From Acanthamoeba sp. SK_2022b (Eukaryota > Discosea > Longamoebia > Acanthamoebidae): DNA of 64,000 bases. Both the position numbers and the translations under genes were made by a program. Below are positions 32,592 to 46,143 of this stretch, one piece after another. The first letter of the stretch is position 1. Every line of letters begins with the position of its first letter. Under the pieces are notes generated by a model that saw nothing but the letters and a program-made list of their open reading frames with translations, was not told the origin of the DNA and searched no databases. The stretch spans positions 45,995 through 109,994 of the forward strand of contig JANDJZ010000111.1 of assembly GCA_027943245.1 (NCBI GenBank). The letters run 5' to 3'.

Positions 32592-33383
32592 ATGGATGGA
32601 AGTGACGATGAGTTCAACGGCTTCGAAGAAGATGAAGAGGAGGAGGATTTCGACTTTGGGGATGGAGATGGCGAAAACGACGATGATGAACCTCTCCCCT
32701 CCCTCTCTATGGGGACGGACGAAGCCATGGATGCTGGGCGAGGATGCATGAAGGCATACAAAATCATAGCCTTTGAAGATATTATTTCCAGCCAGCAGAC
32801 AAAGGCCGAGAAGATCCACGAAGTGCTGGTACGATTTTATTTGGACAATCAAACTCAAATATTTATTTCAAAGTTTACGATTAGGAAAAGTTATTTATTT
32901 ATTTATTGTTTATTTGTTTAAACATCCCTTGTCCTGGTGCAGGGCATTGCCAACTCGTTTGCGCGTATTCTCTTGGTGCACTACGGTTGGGATGAAGACA
33001 AGCTGCTGAGCGACTTCTTCGAGCGTGGCATCGAATACGTTTACAAGAGTGCTGGCGTGGTGCCCCCCACAGAGGAGGATGCCGACCGAGCGCTTGAAGT
33101 CGAGGACGGTGACAACCCCAAAGCCAAGTGCGAGACCGAGGTGTCCTGCGAAAGGTAGCTGTCTCCTCTTCCTCTCTTCGATCACGCGATCGATTGACTG
33201 ACTCTGTCTCATTGTGTAGCTGCATGGACGACGTGCTCGAGGACAACACGACCAAGCTAAATTGCGGCCACAGGTTCTGCAACGATTGCTACCAGGTAAG
33301 TCGTACTGCGTTGGGTGGCAGTGCGTGCGTCTGCCTGCTCGACCTCAGCACTAAGCTTCTGCCCCACTCTTCCGTTGCCGATT

Positions 33384-33450
<67 letters not shown>

Positions 33451-34887
33451 AGACCTACGTGGCGATGAAGATCAATGAGGGGCAGGCAAACGCCATCACC
33501 TGCATGGCGTACAAATGCAACACGAAGCTCGACGAGACACTGATCCCAAAGTGCGTTCGATCGTTGCCCTCATCTGTCTTTAGCGTTGGCAGCTCTTGCA
33601 GGAGTGGAAAACCGGCAGCGGGAGGACGGGGCCGCTCACAAATGCGTCGCTTGCAGGTTGGTCGACGATCCGGAGGTGTTGCGAAAGTATCACAAGACCT
33701 TGGCCGAGTCCTACGTCAATGACAATCCCCTGGTCAAGTGGTGCACATCAACACCGCACTGTGGCAGCGCAGGTATTTCCCTATCGCATTACGCCTTCGC
33801 TATCTTAGCCGTTCATAGTCTGAAACCTTCGCCCTCATCTGTAAACGCAGTGGAGGTTCTGTGGGGCAAGCAGGTAGAAGTGCAGTGCAATTGCCAACAT
33901 CGGTGAGCTCCTCTCGTGCAGCCTCACTCGTGTACGCATCTGCTTGTTTCTCATGCTTCGTTGCGTGCACCTCTCTGGGTCAGGTTTTGCTTCAACTGCT
34001 TGAAGGACCCGCACAGCCCGGTGCCGTGTAAGATGGTGAACCAGTGGATGGAAAAGTGCGAGGGTGAGGGCGAGACCTTCAAGTACATATCAGCTAACAC
34101 CAAGGACTGCCCCAAGTGCGGCTCGCCCGTCGAAAAGAACGGCGGCTGCAATCTTATGACCTGTCGCTGCGGCACCTTCTTCTGCTGGGTGCGTGCATGG
34201 GCGCCTCGTCCTCTCGTCTCGTTTGCACACGTGTGCATGGCCAACAACTAAGCAATTCCTTGATTGCACGACAGCTGTGTGGCGCGCAAACGGGGCAAGC
34301 GCACACGTGGGAAAAGATTGCGGGCCACTCGTGCGGCAAGTACAAGGAGGAGAAGGAGAAGAACGCCGACGAAGCCCGCGTGTCTCTCCAGCGATACATG
34401 CACTACTACGAACGGTACCCCGTCCCTTGGGAATTGGTGGAGGCCCTTTTGCTGATAGCAAGCGTTGCGTTGCTCAGATACAAGGCGCACAATGACTCGT
34501 CGATGCTGGAAGCGCAGATGCGAGTACAGCTGCTAAACAAGGTGTCGGTGCTGCTCGAGAAGACCGGCACCTTCACCTCCTACGAAGAAAAGTGGCTGGC
34601 TCGCGCCCTGGACATGCTCTTCGAGGTACCCCTCTCGCTGCCGCCGAGCTACGAGATACTGAGAGACAACGCATGAGGGACCGATAGTCAACTTGGGCGC
34701 CATTAACGTTTGCGCGTCGTGTCTCGTTGCACAGTGCCGGCGAGTGCTCAAGTGGTCCTACGTGTTGGCCTACTTCATATTCGGACCGGAGGGCAAGAAG
34801 ATGGTAGATCATGAAGCCAACAAAGCCCACAAGATGCTCTTCGAAGACCACCAAGAGCAAGTACTAGCCCCTCGCCCTCAGTAGGCG

Positions 34888-34946
<59 letters not shown>

Positions 34947-36146
34947 AGTTGGTGTTGCTCATCCACTCGTGCTGCCGCGACACTCCACTGCAGCTCGAAA
35001 TCACTACCGAGATCCTGTCCAAGAAACTTGAGACCCCTCCGCAAGAAATGACTCATGGTGTGTGCATTCTTGCGCGTGCGCGCGCGTGCGTACATGTGTA
35101 GTTACTTACGTTGAGGAGTGTGCGACTGTGATTGTGCTGAACGAATTTCTGCCAGATCTGCATCTGGACGTCATGAACATAACCGTGCTCGCGGAGCGGC
35201 GATGCAAAGGCCTGTTTGATATTATCCTGACCGACATTGTGGCCAAGGGTGTCTACGGCTTCGACGTGTCGGGTTATTCCTTCTCCATGGAGCTCAGCTC
35301 CTTCCACTGTACCACGCTACCCCCCGCCACACATGCCGAACACTGTCGCGCAACGTTCTCACGCCCACGCCCACGCCCACGCCCACGCCCACAGCAATCC
35401 AACAGCGGCTGGGCTCGAAGTCGGGAGATGACGAAAGCAAGAGCGACGTCACTGAAGACAAGAGCAAAGGCAAGGAAAAGGCGAGCGAGAAGGAAAAGGA
35501 AACGGAGGTGAAGGCAACGAAAGCTGCAGCCGAAGAGAAGGAACAGGAGGAGAAAGCGGCGGTGGCGACAGTGGGACTCAACAGCCCGGTGGCCAAGATC
35601 GAACGCAAGCGCGACGACGAAGCTCGGGCGCGGCTGTGGGAAGCGCGGCGAGCTCACCGGGGGCAGGCGCAGCCCGAAGTGATCTTGCTGAACGAGGACG
35701 ACGACACGACGCAGCCCAACAGGAAGAAGCGGAGGAAGGAGGACAAGAACGCGCACAAGAACAGGGACACAGATGACGAGACAGAACGGGAGATGTTTCA
35801 GAAGGCGATCGAGCTCTCTGAAGAGGAAATGATGCGACGGGCCATCGAGGCCAGCGAGACCGAGCAGCTAGAGATGGCCGTGTCCTACAAGCCGTGGCTC
35901 ACTGGCGAACAACAAGACCGCGACGACGGTGCTGCTGAGGTGGAAAAGGGGGATGAAGTGAAGGATGAAGAGAACGGGGATGAGGAAGAAGAGGTGAAGG
36001 AGCAGATGAAATGGAAGAAGAGCGTCTCTGGTACCAAAAAGCGAAAGAGAACCGAAGCCAGCAAGAGGAAGAGGAAGTCCTCAGACGAGGACACCGAACA
36101 GGAGTTGCTCAGGCAAGCCATCGCCGCCAGCATCAACGACTTCTGA
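32592..36146 (+). CDS. Ariadne-type RBR E3 ubiquitin ligase with C-terminal UIMs
   Basis: A multi-exon gene from ATG 32592. The N-terminus is very acidic (FEEDEEEEDFDFGDGDGEND), then a UBA-like helical part (ARILLVHYGWDEDKLLSDFF). RING1 is CESCMDD ... LNCGHRFCNDC. The IBR includes WCTSTPHCGSA and CQHRFCFNCLKDPHSP. RING2/Rcat is DCPKCGSPVEKNGGCNLMTC, whose last cysteines include the predicted thioester-forming catalytic Cys, followed by RCGTFFCWLCGA. The Ariadne helices follow (GHSCGKYKEEKEKNADEARV; GTFTSYEEKWLARALDMLFE; WSYVLAYFIFG). After a Lys/Glu-rich linker the C-terminus holds UIM-like helices EMFQKAIELSEEEMMRRAI and TEQELLRQAIAASI, then the stop at 36144-36146. RBR ligases pass ubiquitin from E2 through the catalytic Cys. 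The UIM tail is an addition relative to human ARIH1. Several introns carry long microsatellites. Confidence 0.9.
33385..33448 (+). repeat. (GT)32 microsatellite abutting a 3' splice site
   Basis: An uninterrupted GT run of 64 nt inside the RBR intron that starts with GTAAGT at 33296. It is followed immediately by CCAG at 33449-33452, the acceptor of the next exon (ACCTACGTGGCG). No polypyrimidine tract separates the run from the AG. Confidence 0.9.
34889..34946 (+). repeat. (CA)20 followed by (GA)9 in an RBR intron
   Basis: CA run 34889-34928 then GA run 34929-34946, inside the intron between the exon ending EDHQEQ and the exon starting LEITTEILSK. Confidence 0.9.
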
Positions 36147-39100
36147 GCACCTCGCTTCCAAACCGTCAAGCAAGCTGCCACAACAAGGCTAACAAACCCC
36201 GTTTGTGTCAGTTTCTAACCTCCTGGTGAAGGTCACTAATCTTTGTTGTGGCTGTACTTAGCATAACCAATGTTTAACCCTTGATTCTCATGAGTAAGTA
36301 GTGCTCTCAGACTGCCATCTGCACCAGATCTGTTCAGCAGCTCATACATGCCCACACACATGGAAATGCATGCAAGTGTTAGTTGAGATTGATGATGACC
36401 CTAGATAGGTTTGCCACCTTCAATCCACCAACCCAGATGATAATGTTGTTCTCCCTATCTGCATCATCCTCCCCTCTGTAGGCTGTGAGGTCCATCAGCT
36501 GGTTACCTTTCCAAGGCAGGCAGCAGCTTCAGCAGCTGTCATGTCTTGTCTTGGTGATCAATCTGAGTCAAGGAAAAACCTTAGTGTCTTGACTCAGTTG
36601 GGAGCTCAGAACCTGGTGAGGATATTAAAATTTTTGTTGGCATTGTTCAGAAGCTATGCATGTTCTCAGTTGCCTCACTGACTCTGATACAGCCTGACAC
36701 AGGCCCATTGCCATGAAGGACCTTCAACACCTGTTGCAGAATGTCAGGGACACTATCTACCACACCCATCCCTTCCTCATGGCTCCTCAACCCAGATGAG
36801 TCCAGATCCAGCCAATGCTCTAGAGTTTGGTCTGCCTTGCCATCCAACTGTGGTATATGGTGTCCTGCTTTCCACCTTAGACATTCTGCTCCCTGCAACC
36901 TGCTACACTTCAAGAACCTTTTCTCCCACATTCAACCCATATCCCATCTCCATTCTCACACTCACTTTTTTTTTCCAGCACTTTTCCAAGGACAACAGCA
37001 TTGTCATCTACATCACCCCTTCTGCAGTCAACCTTGCTTCATCCATCTCGGCACTCTCATCCTCCCTCCCTCTTTGCCATCAGCGAATCCTCACCTTTGA
37101 CTACTCAACTGTACACTACTCTTATTCTTGTCTTCTTCACCCTTCCCCCCACCCAACTTGTGCAGGCACACCATCTATAATGCCAACCTGACCAACAGCA
37201 TGCTGCTCCCTCTTGCCCTCACCAACTTCTACCAGGACCTTCTGGCATCACCCACCTCCAGGTTTTGCGCATCCTGGCAAGGACTATGCCAGCTGGCATG
37301 TATATTGTTTTGTTGAACCAACTTGGTGCATGCAACTTGCAGCCTTTTGCGCCTTTCTTGAAGATGAACACCAACTCACTTGTAATCACACTTGGAAATG
37401 AGTCAGTGTCTCATTTCCCTGAACACTATGTTTCTGGGACTGCCTGTTCAAGGCCCAATTCTGGTTGTGAGTAAAGTATTGGTAAGTAATCACCTCTAAT
37501 CACCATATACATGCTGTTTTGCAAAACATGTATTGCATGTTACCTGATGATTTGATACAGGTAGCTGTGCATCAGGTGCCTCAACAAGTTATTGACTTGA
37601 ATGTTACTTTTTAACAAACCTAACAACTGGTGTTCATGATGGCAAGGTTGGAGAGTGATTACAAATTTAGAATGATCAAAGTAAGGGTATCTTGAGACAC
37701 CTGCTCTTTCATCAAATGGAAAACCACATGCAAGTACTGAACCACGGGGCACAGCTCCTTCAGTTCCATGATCTATCCATCTATTATTGGAGGAGATAGG
37801 CGCAGCAAGTTCAGGGTGTGGGGACAGTCCATCAAAGATGGCGGTATCACAGACTGGGTCTGAAGACAAAAGGCTTGCTTCATGCAGCTCAAAGAGATCA
37901 GTCCAAGCTCAGCTAGTGAATAGAGGTTCCTGGCAGTTGTCATGTAGGTCTTGAATGACATCAGAGGGTAAGGGCAAGGGAAGGATTTTGTATGGAGCTC
38001 CTGTTGATGGTGTTGTTGCTCCCCCTCGTTCCCCCCAAGTTACTTCCCCGTTTATTTGTGGTTTTCACTGTGCTCTCGTTTTGTTGAAGTTTTGTTTGCA
38101 TTGCAGCTACCACAAAAACAGGAATAAACCAAAGCACCAAAAATGAAAAAAGGAAACAACCATTGTAAAATGATATGCAAATCAGCATACAACTAAGTCT
38201 GGATTGGCTTGACAGGGGGGGTGGCCACAAAAAAAAGAACAGAGGGTAGTTTTTCATATCTTCATACCTCCCCAGTACATTGTTGCTCCCTACCTGGCAA
38301 ACCTGATGTGCATTGGTCTGGTGCTGTGGGGGAGCCCATGGAGAATGAGACACAGCAGGCCAAGCAGGAGACAGCCAAGGAAGGACTGGGAAGCCCTGAT
38401 GCAATTGGAGGCAAGGGTGAGGAGACCAGTCAGCCACCAGAGCTACTGCATATGGATGGGGAGGAAGAGGGAGAGATGGAGCTGGATCTACAGGAAGGAG
38501 AGCAGGAAGAGGAGGATGCAAAGAGGCCTGACAAGGTACTGATGTGCATTTGTTCACCAACAAACCAACACATCAAGACCGCTGAAGAACCTCCTGTGCA
38601 CATCATGCATGAGGACACCCAATCCATCAAAGCAGGCAAGCCACCCACTGCCACAAAAGGATGCTCAGCCCCTGAAACAGAAGAGAGCCAAGGTGGCGCT
38701 GCAGGCTGAGGAGGAGGAGGAGCAGGAGGCAGAGGAGGAGGAGAAGGAAGAGGAGGAGGAGGTTGCCAGGGGGTCACCCCTCACAGGGCAAGGAAGCAGC
38801 ATGACTGAGGTGGAGGGACACCACCTCAACTGGCTGGATCAAATCTGTGGTTTTTCGAAAACTTCGTAAATGCTCATGGCTTAGTTATCTTGAATGCATC
38901 CAAAAAGGCAACTTGGTATGTCCCACTTCTGGATGAGCTTCTTACAGTTTCCCAAATCTATATACAGTGCATGCAAGAAGGGCAGCAGGCACCAAATCCA
39001 GACACCCTGAGCAAGTACTTCTCTGTTGACAGGTCCAAACTCTGTCCACCTTAAACTAATGCACAGCAGGTTTTGAGATTGCTGATTTTTTCTTTTATAC

Positions 39101-39628
39101 ATGAAGGTACATCTGCCAGCTCAACAATACTGCCCCAAGCAGCAAGACTCTCATTACCCTCAACATGCTCAATTCCAGTAGCTTCTCACTGGGGAGCAGA
39201 TGCCCACTACCTGAAGTGGCTTCCAGAAGCAACAAGCAAAAGTACACACCATGTTTGTCCTGATGCTGGTTTTACTCTATTTTGCAAAAGTATCTTTCCT
39301 AACCCAATGTGCATTGGGTACGTTCTAACACTCTCCTCCACCTTTCTTGCAGAGGACTTCTGGACGGTTGACCAACTACTGGAACAAAAGTGGCCACTTC
39401 ACAGTCATGCAAACAGAGATCTGAGAGTCTGTGGCTGAGTCTCCAACAAGCAAAGGTATTGTCCTTTTGCGATTGTTTGTTTTTAGTCGCCACTCATAGA
39501 TTACAAGTTTCGTTTTCGAGACCTGGAAAAGAGAGGTTCTGCTTTATAACTCTAAGTTTGTTTTTCTGCTGTGTACAGGAAGAGGTGTACAGGTGCGGCT
39601 TCATGGTTGGTGTTCACTTGGCCTTGCC
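36147..39628. repeat. AT-richer repeat island II
   Basis: About 3.5 kb with lower GC and T/A-rich words unlike the flanking genes. It contains protein-like fragments with no recognisable family: on the plus strand around 36970-37480 (for example TIYNANLTNSMLLPLALTN and FYQDLLASPTS), on the plus strand 38209-38870 a Glu-rich frame (GEEEGEMELDLQEGEQ), and on the minus strand 37540-37990 (LLGLLKSNIQVNNLLRHLM). The minus-strand fragment matches a diverged copy in island I (37902-37993 against 12599-12685). This suggests decayed copies of an unidentified mobile element rather than a host gene. The right edge lies just before the MCM8 stop. Confidence 0.5.
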
Positions 39629-43185
<3,557 letters not shown>

Positions 43186-44047
43186 CGTATGCCGGTCTTG
43201 AAGTAAATTTAGAAATAAAATCAACAAGGAAGTTTTTTGCGCTATTCCAGGAAATTTTTAGATGTGGCTGTCGAGGTGGACTGCTCCGCCTCCTCCACGA
43301 TTTCTACTTGCTGCCCGACCTTGATGGTACCTGCGCACGCAGTTTGTGGTGTGAGCCACCAGTTTCGTCCTGTGCTGACTCATGGTGGAGAAGTACTGGC
43401 ATAGCTGGCATGGAGGAGGTATTGGCCAACTCCTATCCTGAGCTTCTGCCAGAAGCGAATGGTTTCCCTGCTCCACACACACTGGATGAAGAAGAGGTTC
43501 TGGTTCAGAGATACAGTCAATAACAACAGCTTCCATCCAGAGGTTGAGAGTACATATTGGGATGGAAGTGATCCATGGTGATATGTACAGCCACCTCACC
43601 CTTCTTGTGGGCCATCTGCTCCACCCTCTCCACCAGATCTACACTGCATGTCAACAACAAAACACCAACCAACAAGGCACACAGTGATGAATGCACCATC
43701 AAGCAACTCCTGAGAGATGACCAGGAAGGGCTGGCAGTTGGTCAAGGAGGTCAGGCTCTCAATGCCAGGTACAGCCCAGTTGGGGCTTACTCATTGGGAG
43801 AAATCCTTTGTCATGTGCACAAGCCTGCACACAATGGTGTTGGGTGAGCCTCATCCAACTCCATGGCCTTGGAGATGTATGGGTTGGGCTAACCTGAGCG
43901 GCTTGTGAAGGAACCACCTCTATTATCAAATGAGAGGTCCAGTCATTTGTAAAGATAAAAGTACTTTTGGTGAAAAATGCTTACTCATTTGTTTGGGCAA
44001 ATCCAAAGATAACAAGTGATGTGTTAAAAAAATACCCTTTGGGCCAG
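43186..44047. repeat. AT-richer repeat island III
   Basis: About 860 bp of low-GC sequence between the MCM8 start and the DNAJC9 stop. A plus-strand stretch reads GIAGMEEVLANSYPELLPEA and ANGFPAPHTLDEEEVLVQRY, protein-like but without start, splice plan or family. Style and composition match islands I, II and IV. It includes the MCM8 promoter side. Confidence 0.4.
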
Positions 44048-45367
44048 CTACTTCCTGCCTTTGGCGGCGCGTTGGGTGGTTGTCTTGTTCTTTTTCTTCG
44101 TAGCGGCAGGCGCTGGCTTTCGCCTCTGCTGCTCCAGCCGCTTCCTGGCCTGTTCAAACTCCTCTTCGGTCGGTTCGCCAGTCTCGTCGTCCTCGTCGTC
44201 CTCTTCCTCTTCCTCTTCTTCAATCCTCCTCTTCTTTCGGCTTCTTCCTCCCTCTTCCTGTTGCTTCTTGCTAGCCTTCTTTGTTTCTTCGAGCTTCTTC
44301 CTCAACGCAAGGAACTCCTCTTCCGTGGGCTCGTCCGCACCTCCCTCGTCTTCTTTCTGCTGCTTTCTTCCTTTGCGTCCGCCTGTTGTCCCCTTCTTCT
44401 TGCTCTCCTTCTTGCCACCATACTTGGCCTCCAAGCTTGAAGCAGAACACAATAAGCAAGAAGGCCATCAGCCTCCCAAACGAACGGTAGCTTCTGAGTA
44501 TGTCACACGTACTTGGCGATGACCGAGTTGAAGCGCGTCTCAGAGTTGCCCTTGTTCTGAAGGATCATCTGTTTGAGCGTGTCCTCGCCGCCCTTCTTGC
44601 CGCCGGTGGAGAAGCCCAACTTCTGGGCGAGCTCCTGGGCCTCCTTGGCCTCCTGGTCCTCCTGCGCCTTACGTCTTCTCGCAGCAGCCGTGGTGCGCTT
44701 CTTGTTCTGCTTCTCCTTGGCGCTGGCGTTGTAGGCATCAAAGGTTGGCACCTCTCCAGCTTTGATCGCGGCGTCGATGATAGCACGGAACCGATCTTCG
44801 TCGTCCCAGCTGCTCAGCACCACGCTGTCGATGATGCTTTCCATGTTGCCTGTACGCACAAAAGAGCATGAGCCTCCCATGCATAAACACTACTACCGAA
44901 GCGAGGCGAAGACATCCGGAGGGGAGTGCACCCTCGTGGTCGACGTAGGCTTGCTTGACATCAGCCGCCTCGAGCTCTGATCCCCTGAACGACTTGGCAT
45001 AGTTCTCGATGTCATCGGTAGTTACCTTTTTGAACAGCAGACGCCAGTACTCGTCCCAGTTCTTGTCCTCGCTGCTCGAGAGGAAATCGTCATGTTCAAT
45101 TGACCCAGTCTCGTCATAAAACTTGCGTTTTTCCTCCCCGCTGAGTGTCTCATAGATGCGCCCAAGGGTCTGGAACTCGCTTTTGGCCTTTGCCCTTACC
45201 GCGTCATCGCCCTGCACTCGATCCGGATGAAATTGGAGGGCCAATTTATGATAGGCCTTCCTTATCTCTGCAGCCGATGCATCTTTCTCAACGCCGAGGA
45301 TGACATAAAAGGACTCGCCCTCTTCAAAACGTGCCGTAAGAGTAGCTTCAGTTGCAGCCTTCTCCAT
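44048..45367 (-). CDS. DNAJC9: DnaJ homolog subfamily C member 9 (histone chaperone co-chaperone)
   Basis: Three exons (45367-44932, 44849-44513, 44435-44048) join in phase to about 386 residues. The J domain is FYVILGVEKDASAAEIRKAY with the HPD motif in LALQFHPDRVQG, ending LSGEEKRKFYDETGSI. After it come blocks characteristic of DNAJC9: WDEYWRLLFKKVTTDDIENY, GSELEAADVKQAYVDHEGN, IDAAIKAGEVPTFDAYN and a final LEAKYGGKK. Human DNAJC9 binds histone H3-H4 through this region and recruits HSP70. Here the C-terminus is extended by about 130 residues of Lys/Glu-rich sequence with two PTEEEF-containing repeats (PTEEEFLALRKKLEE and PTEEEFEQARKRLEQ), absent from the human protein. It is probably nuclear. 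An upstream in-frame Met (45385) is possible. Confidence 0.88.
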
Positions 45368-45526
45368 TCTGTTTGGAAGATGCAAACGCTACGAATTTTG
45401 GCGCGAACCCCTTCTACCCTGGATGCAGCATTCGTGCAACGTGCCTTTGCCCGTTTCTCTGCGTTCGAGTTGGAGGGTGCGCAAGTGGGGAGAGTAAAGC
45501 GCTTTTGTTAATGCAGTGTACGCTGT

Positions 45527-45974
45527 TCAACTGCGCGTAGCTTCGAGCTCGTAGAAGGCCTGACGCTCGAGCTCCTTCTCTTCCATCTCCATCACCTCCT
45601 CACGGAGACGTTGGATGCGCGCCTCAGTCTCCTGTCGCTTGGTCAGCCAAACAATTTGCTTTCGTGTCATCGGAGCCGGCGTTCCATCTGCGCCCAGGTT
45701 TTGCCATTTCCAATGAGATCAATCATCTTGCCGATATAATTCGGGGGGGGGGGCGAAGGGCATAAGGAAATGAAAGCCACTAGAGTTTGGGGGTACCAGC
45801 ATACTCCCAGTCGGGCGCATCGTGGAAGGCACCATCCTCATTGCCGCTTCGACCCACACCCTGCATGAGCCGCACCCGTTGGCCCGCGCGCATATACGTG
45901 CTCGTAGCAATGGCCCTCATCCCACCCGCCATAGACCTCCGCCAGACGGCATTTGCCACGATTCCGTTCGACAT
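45527..45974 (-). CDS. MRPL52: Mitochondrial large ribosomal subunit protein mL52
   Basis: Two exons (45974-45797 and 45687-45527) join in phase to 112 residues. The N-terminus MSNGIVANAVWRRSMAGGMR is Arg-rich with no acidic residues, like a mitochondrial presequence. The junction creates APDWEYADGTPAPMTRKQ, which matches the signature of mL52 (PDWxYADGxPAP in animals). A helical tail follows (TEARIQRLREEVMEMEEKEL) and the protein ends LEATRS with TGA at 45527-45529. Length is close to that of human mL52. It acts in the mitochondrial ribosome. The gene lies 160 bp upstream of DNAJC9 on the same strand and is head-to-head with the next gene (170 bp between ATGs), a probable shared promoter. 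Confidence 0.78.
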
Positions 45975-46143
45975 CTTGATCTTCGCCAATTGATAAAATA
46001 AGCTAGAGGCAAAAGAAAACCACCGGAAACGGTAGCTTTTTGTTTGCCGACGTGCCAACTCGTCCTGTGGCTTTCCGTCTGCACTTCGGCCAGGCCGCGC
46101 ACCATGAGAAAACGAATGAGGGCGAGCGTACTTGCACAACAGT

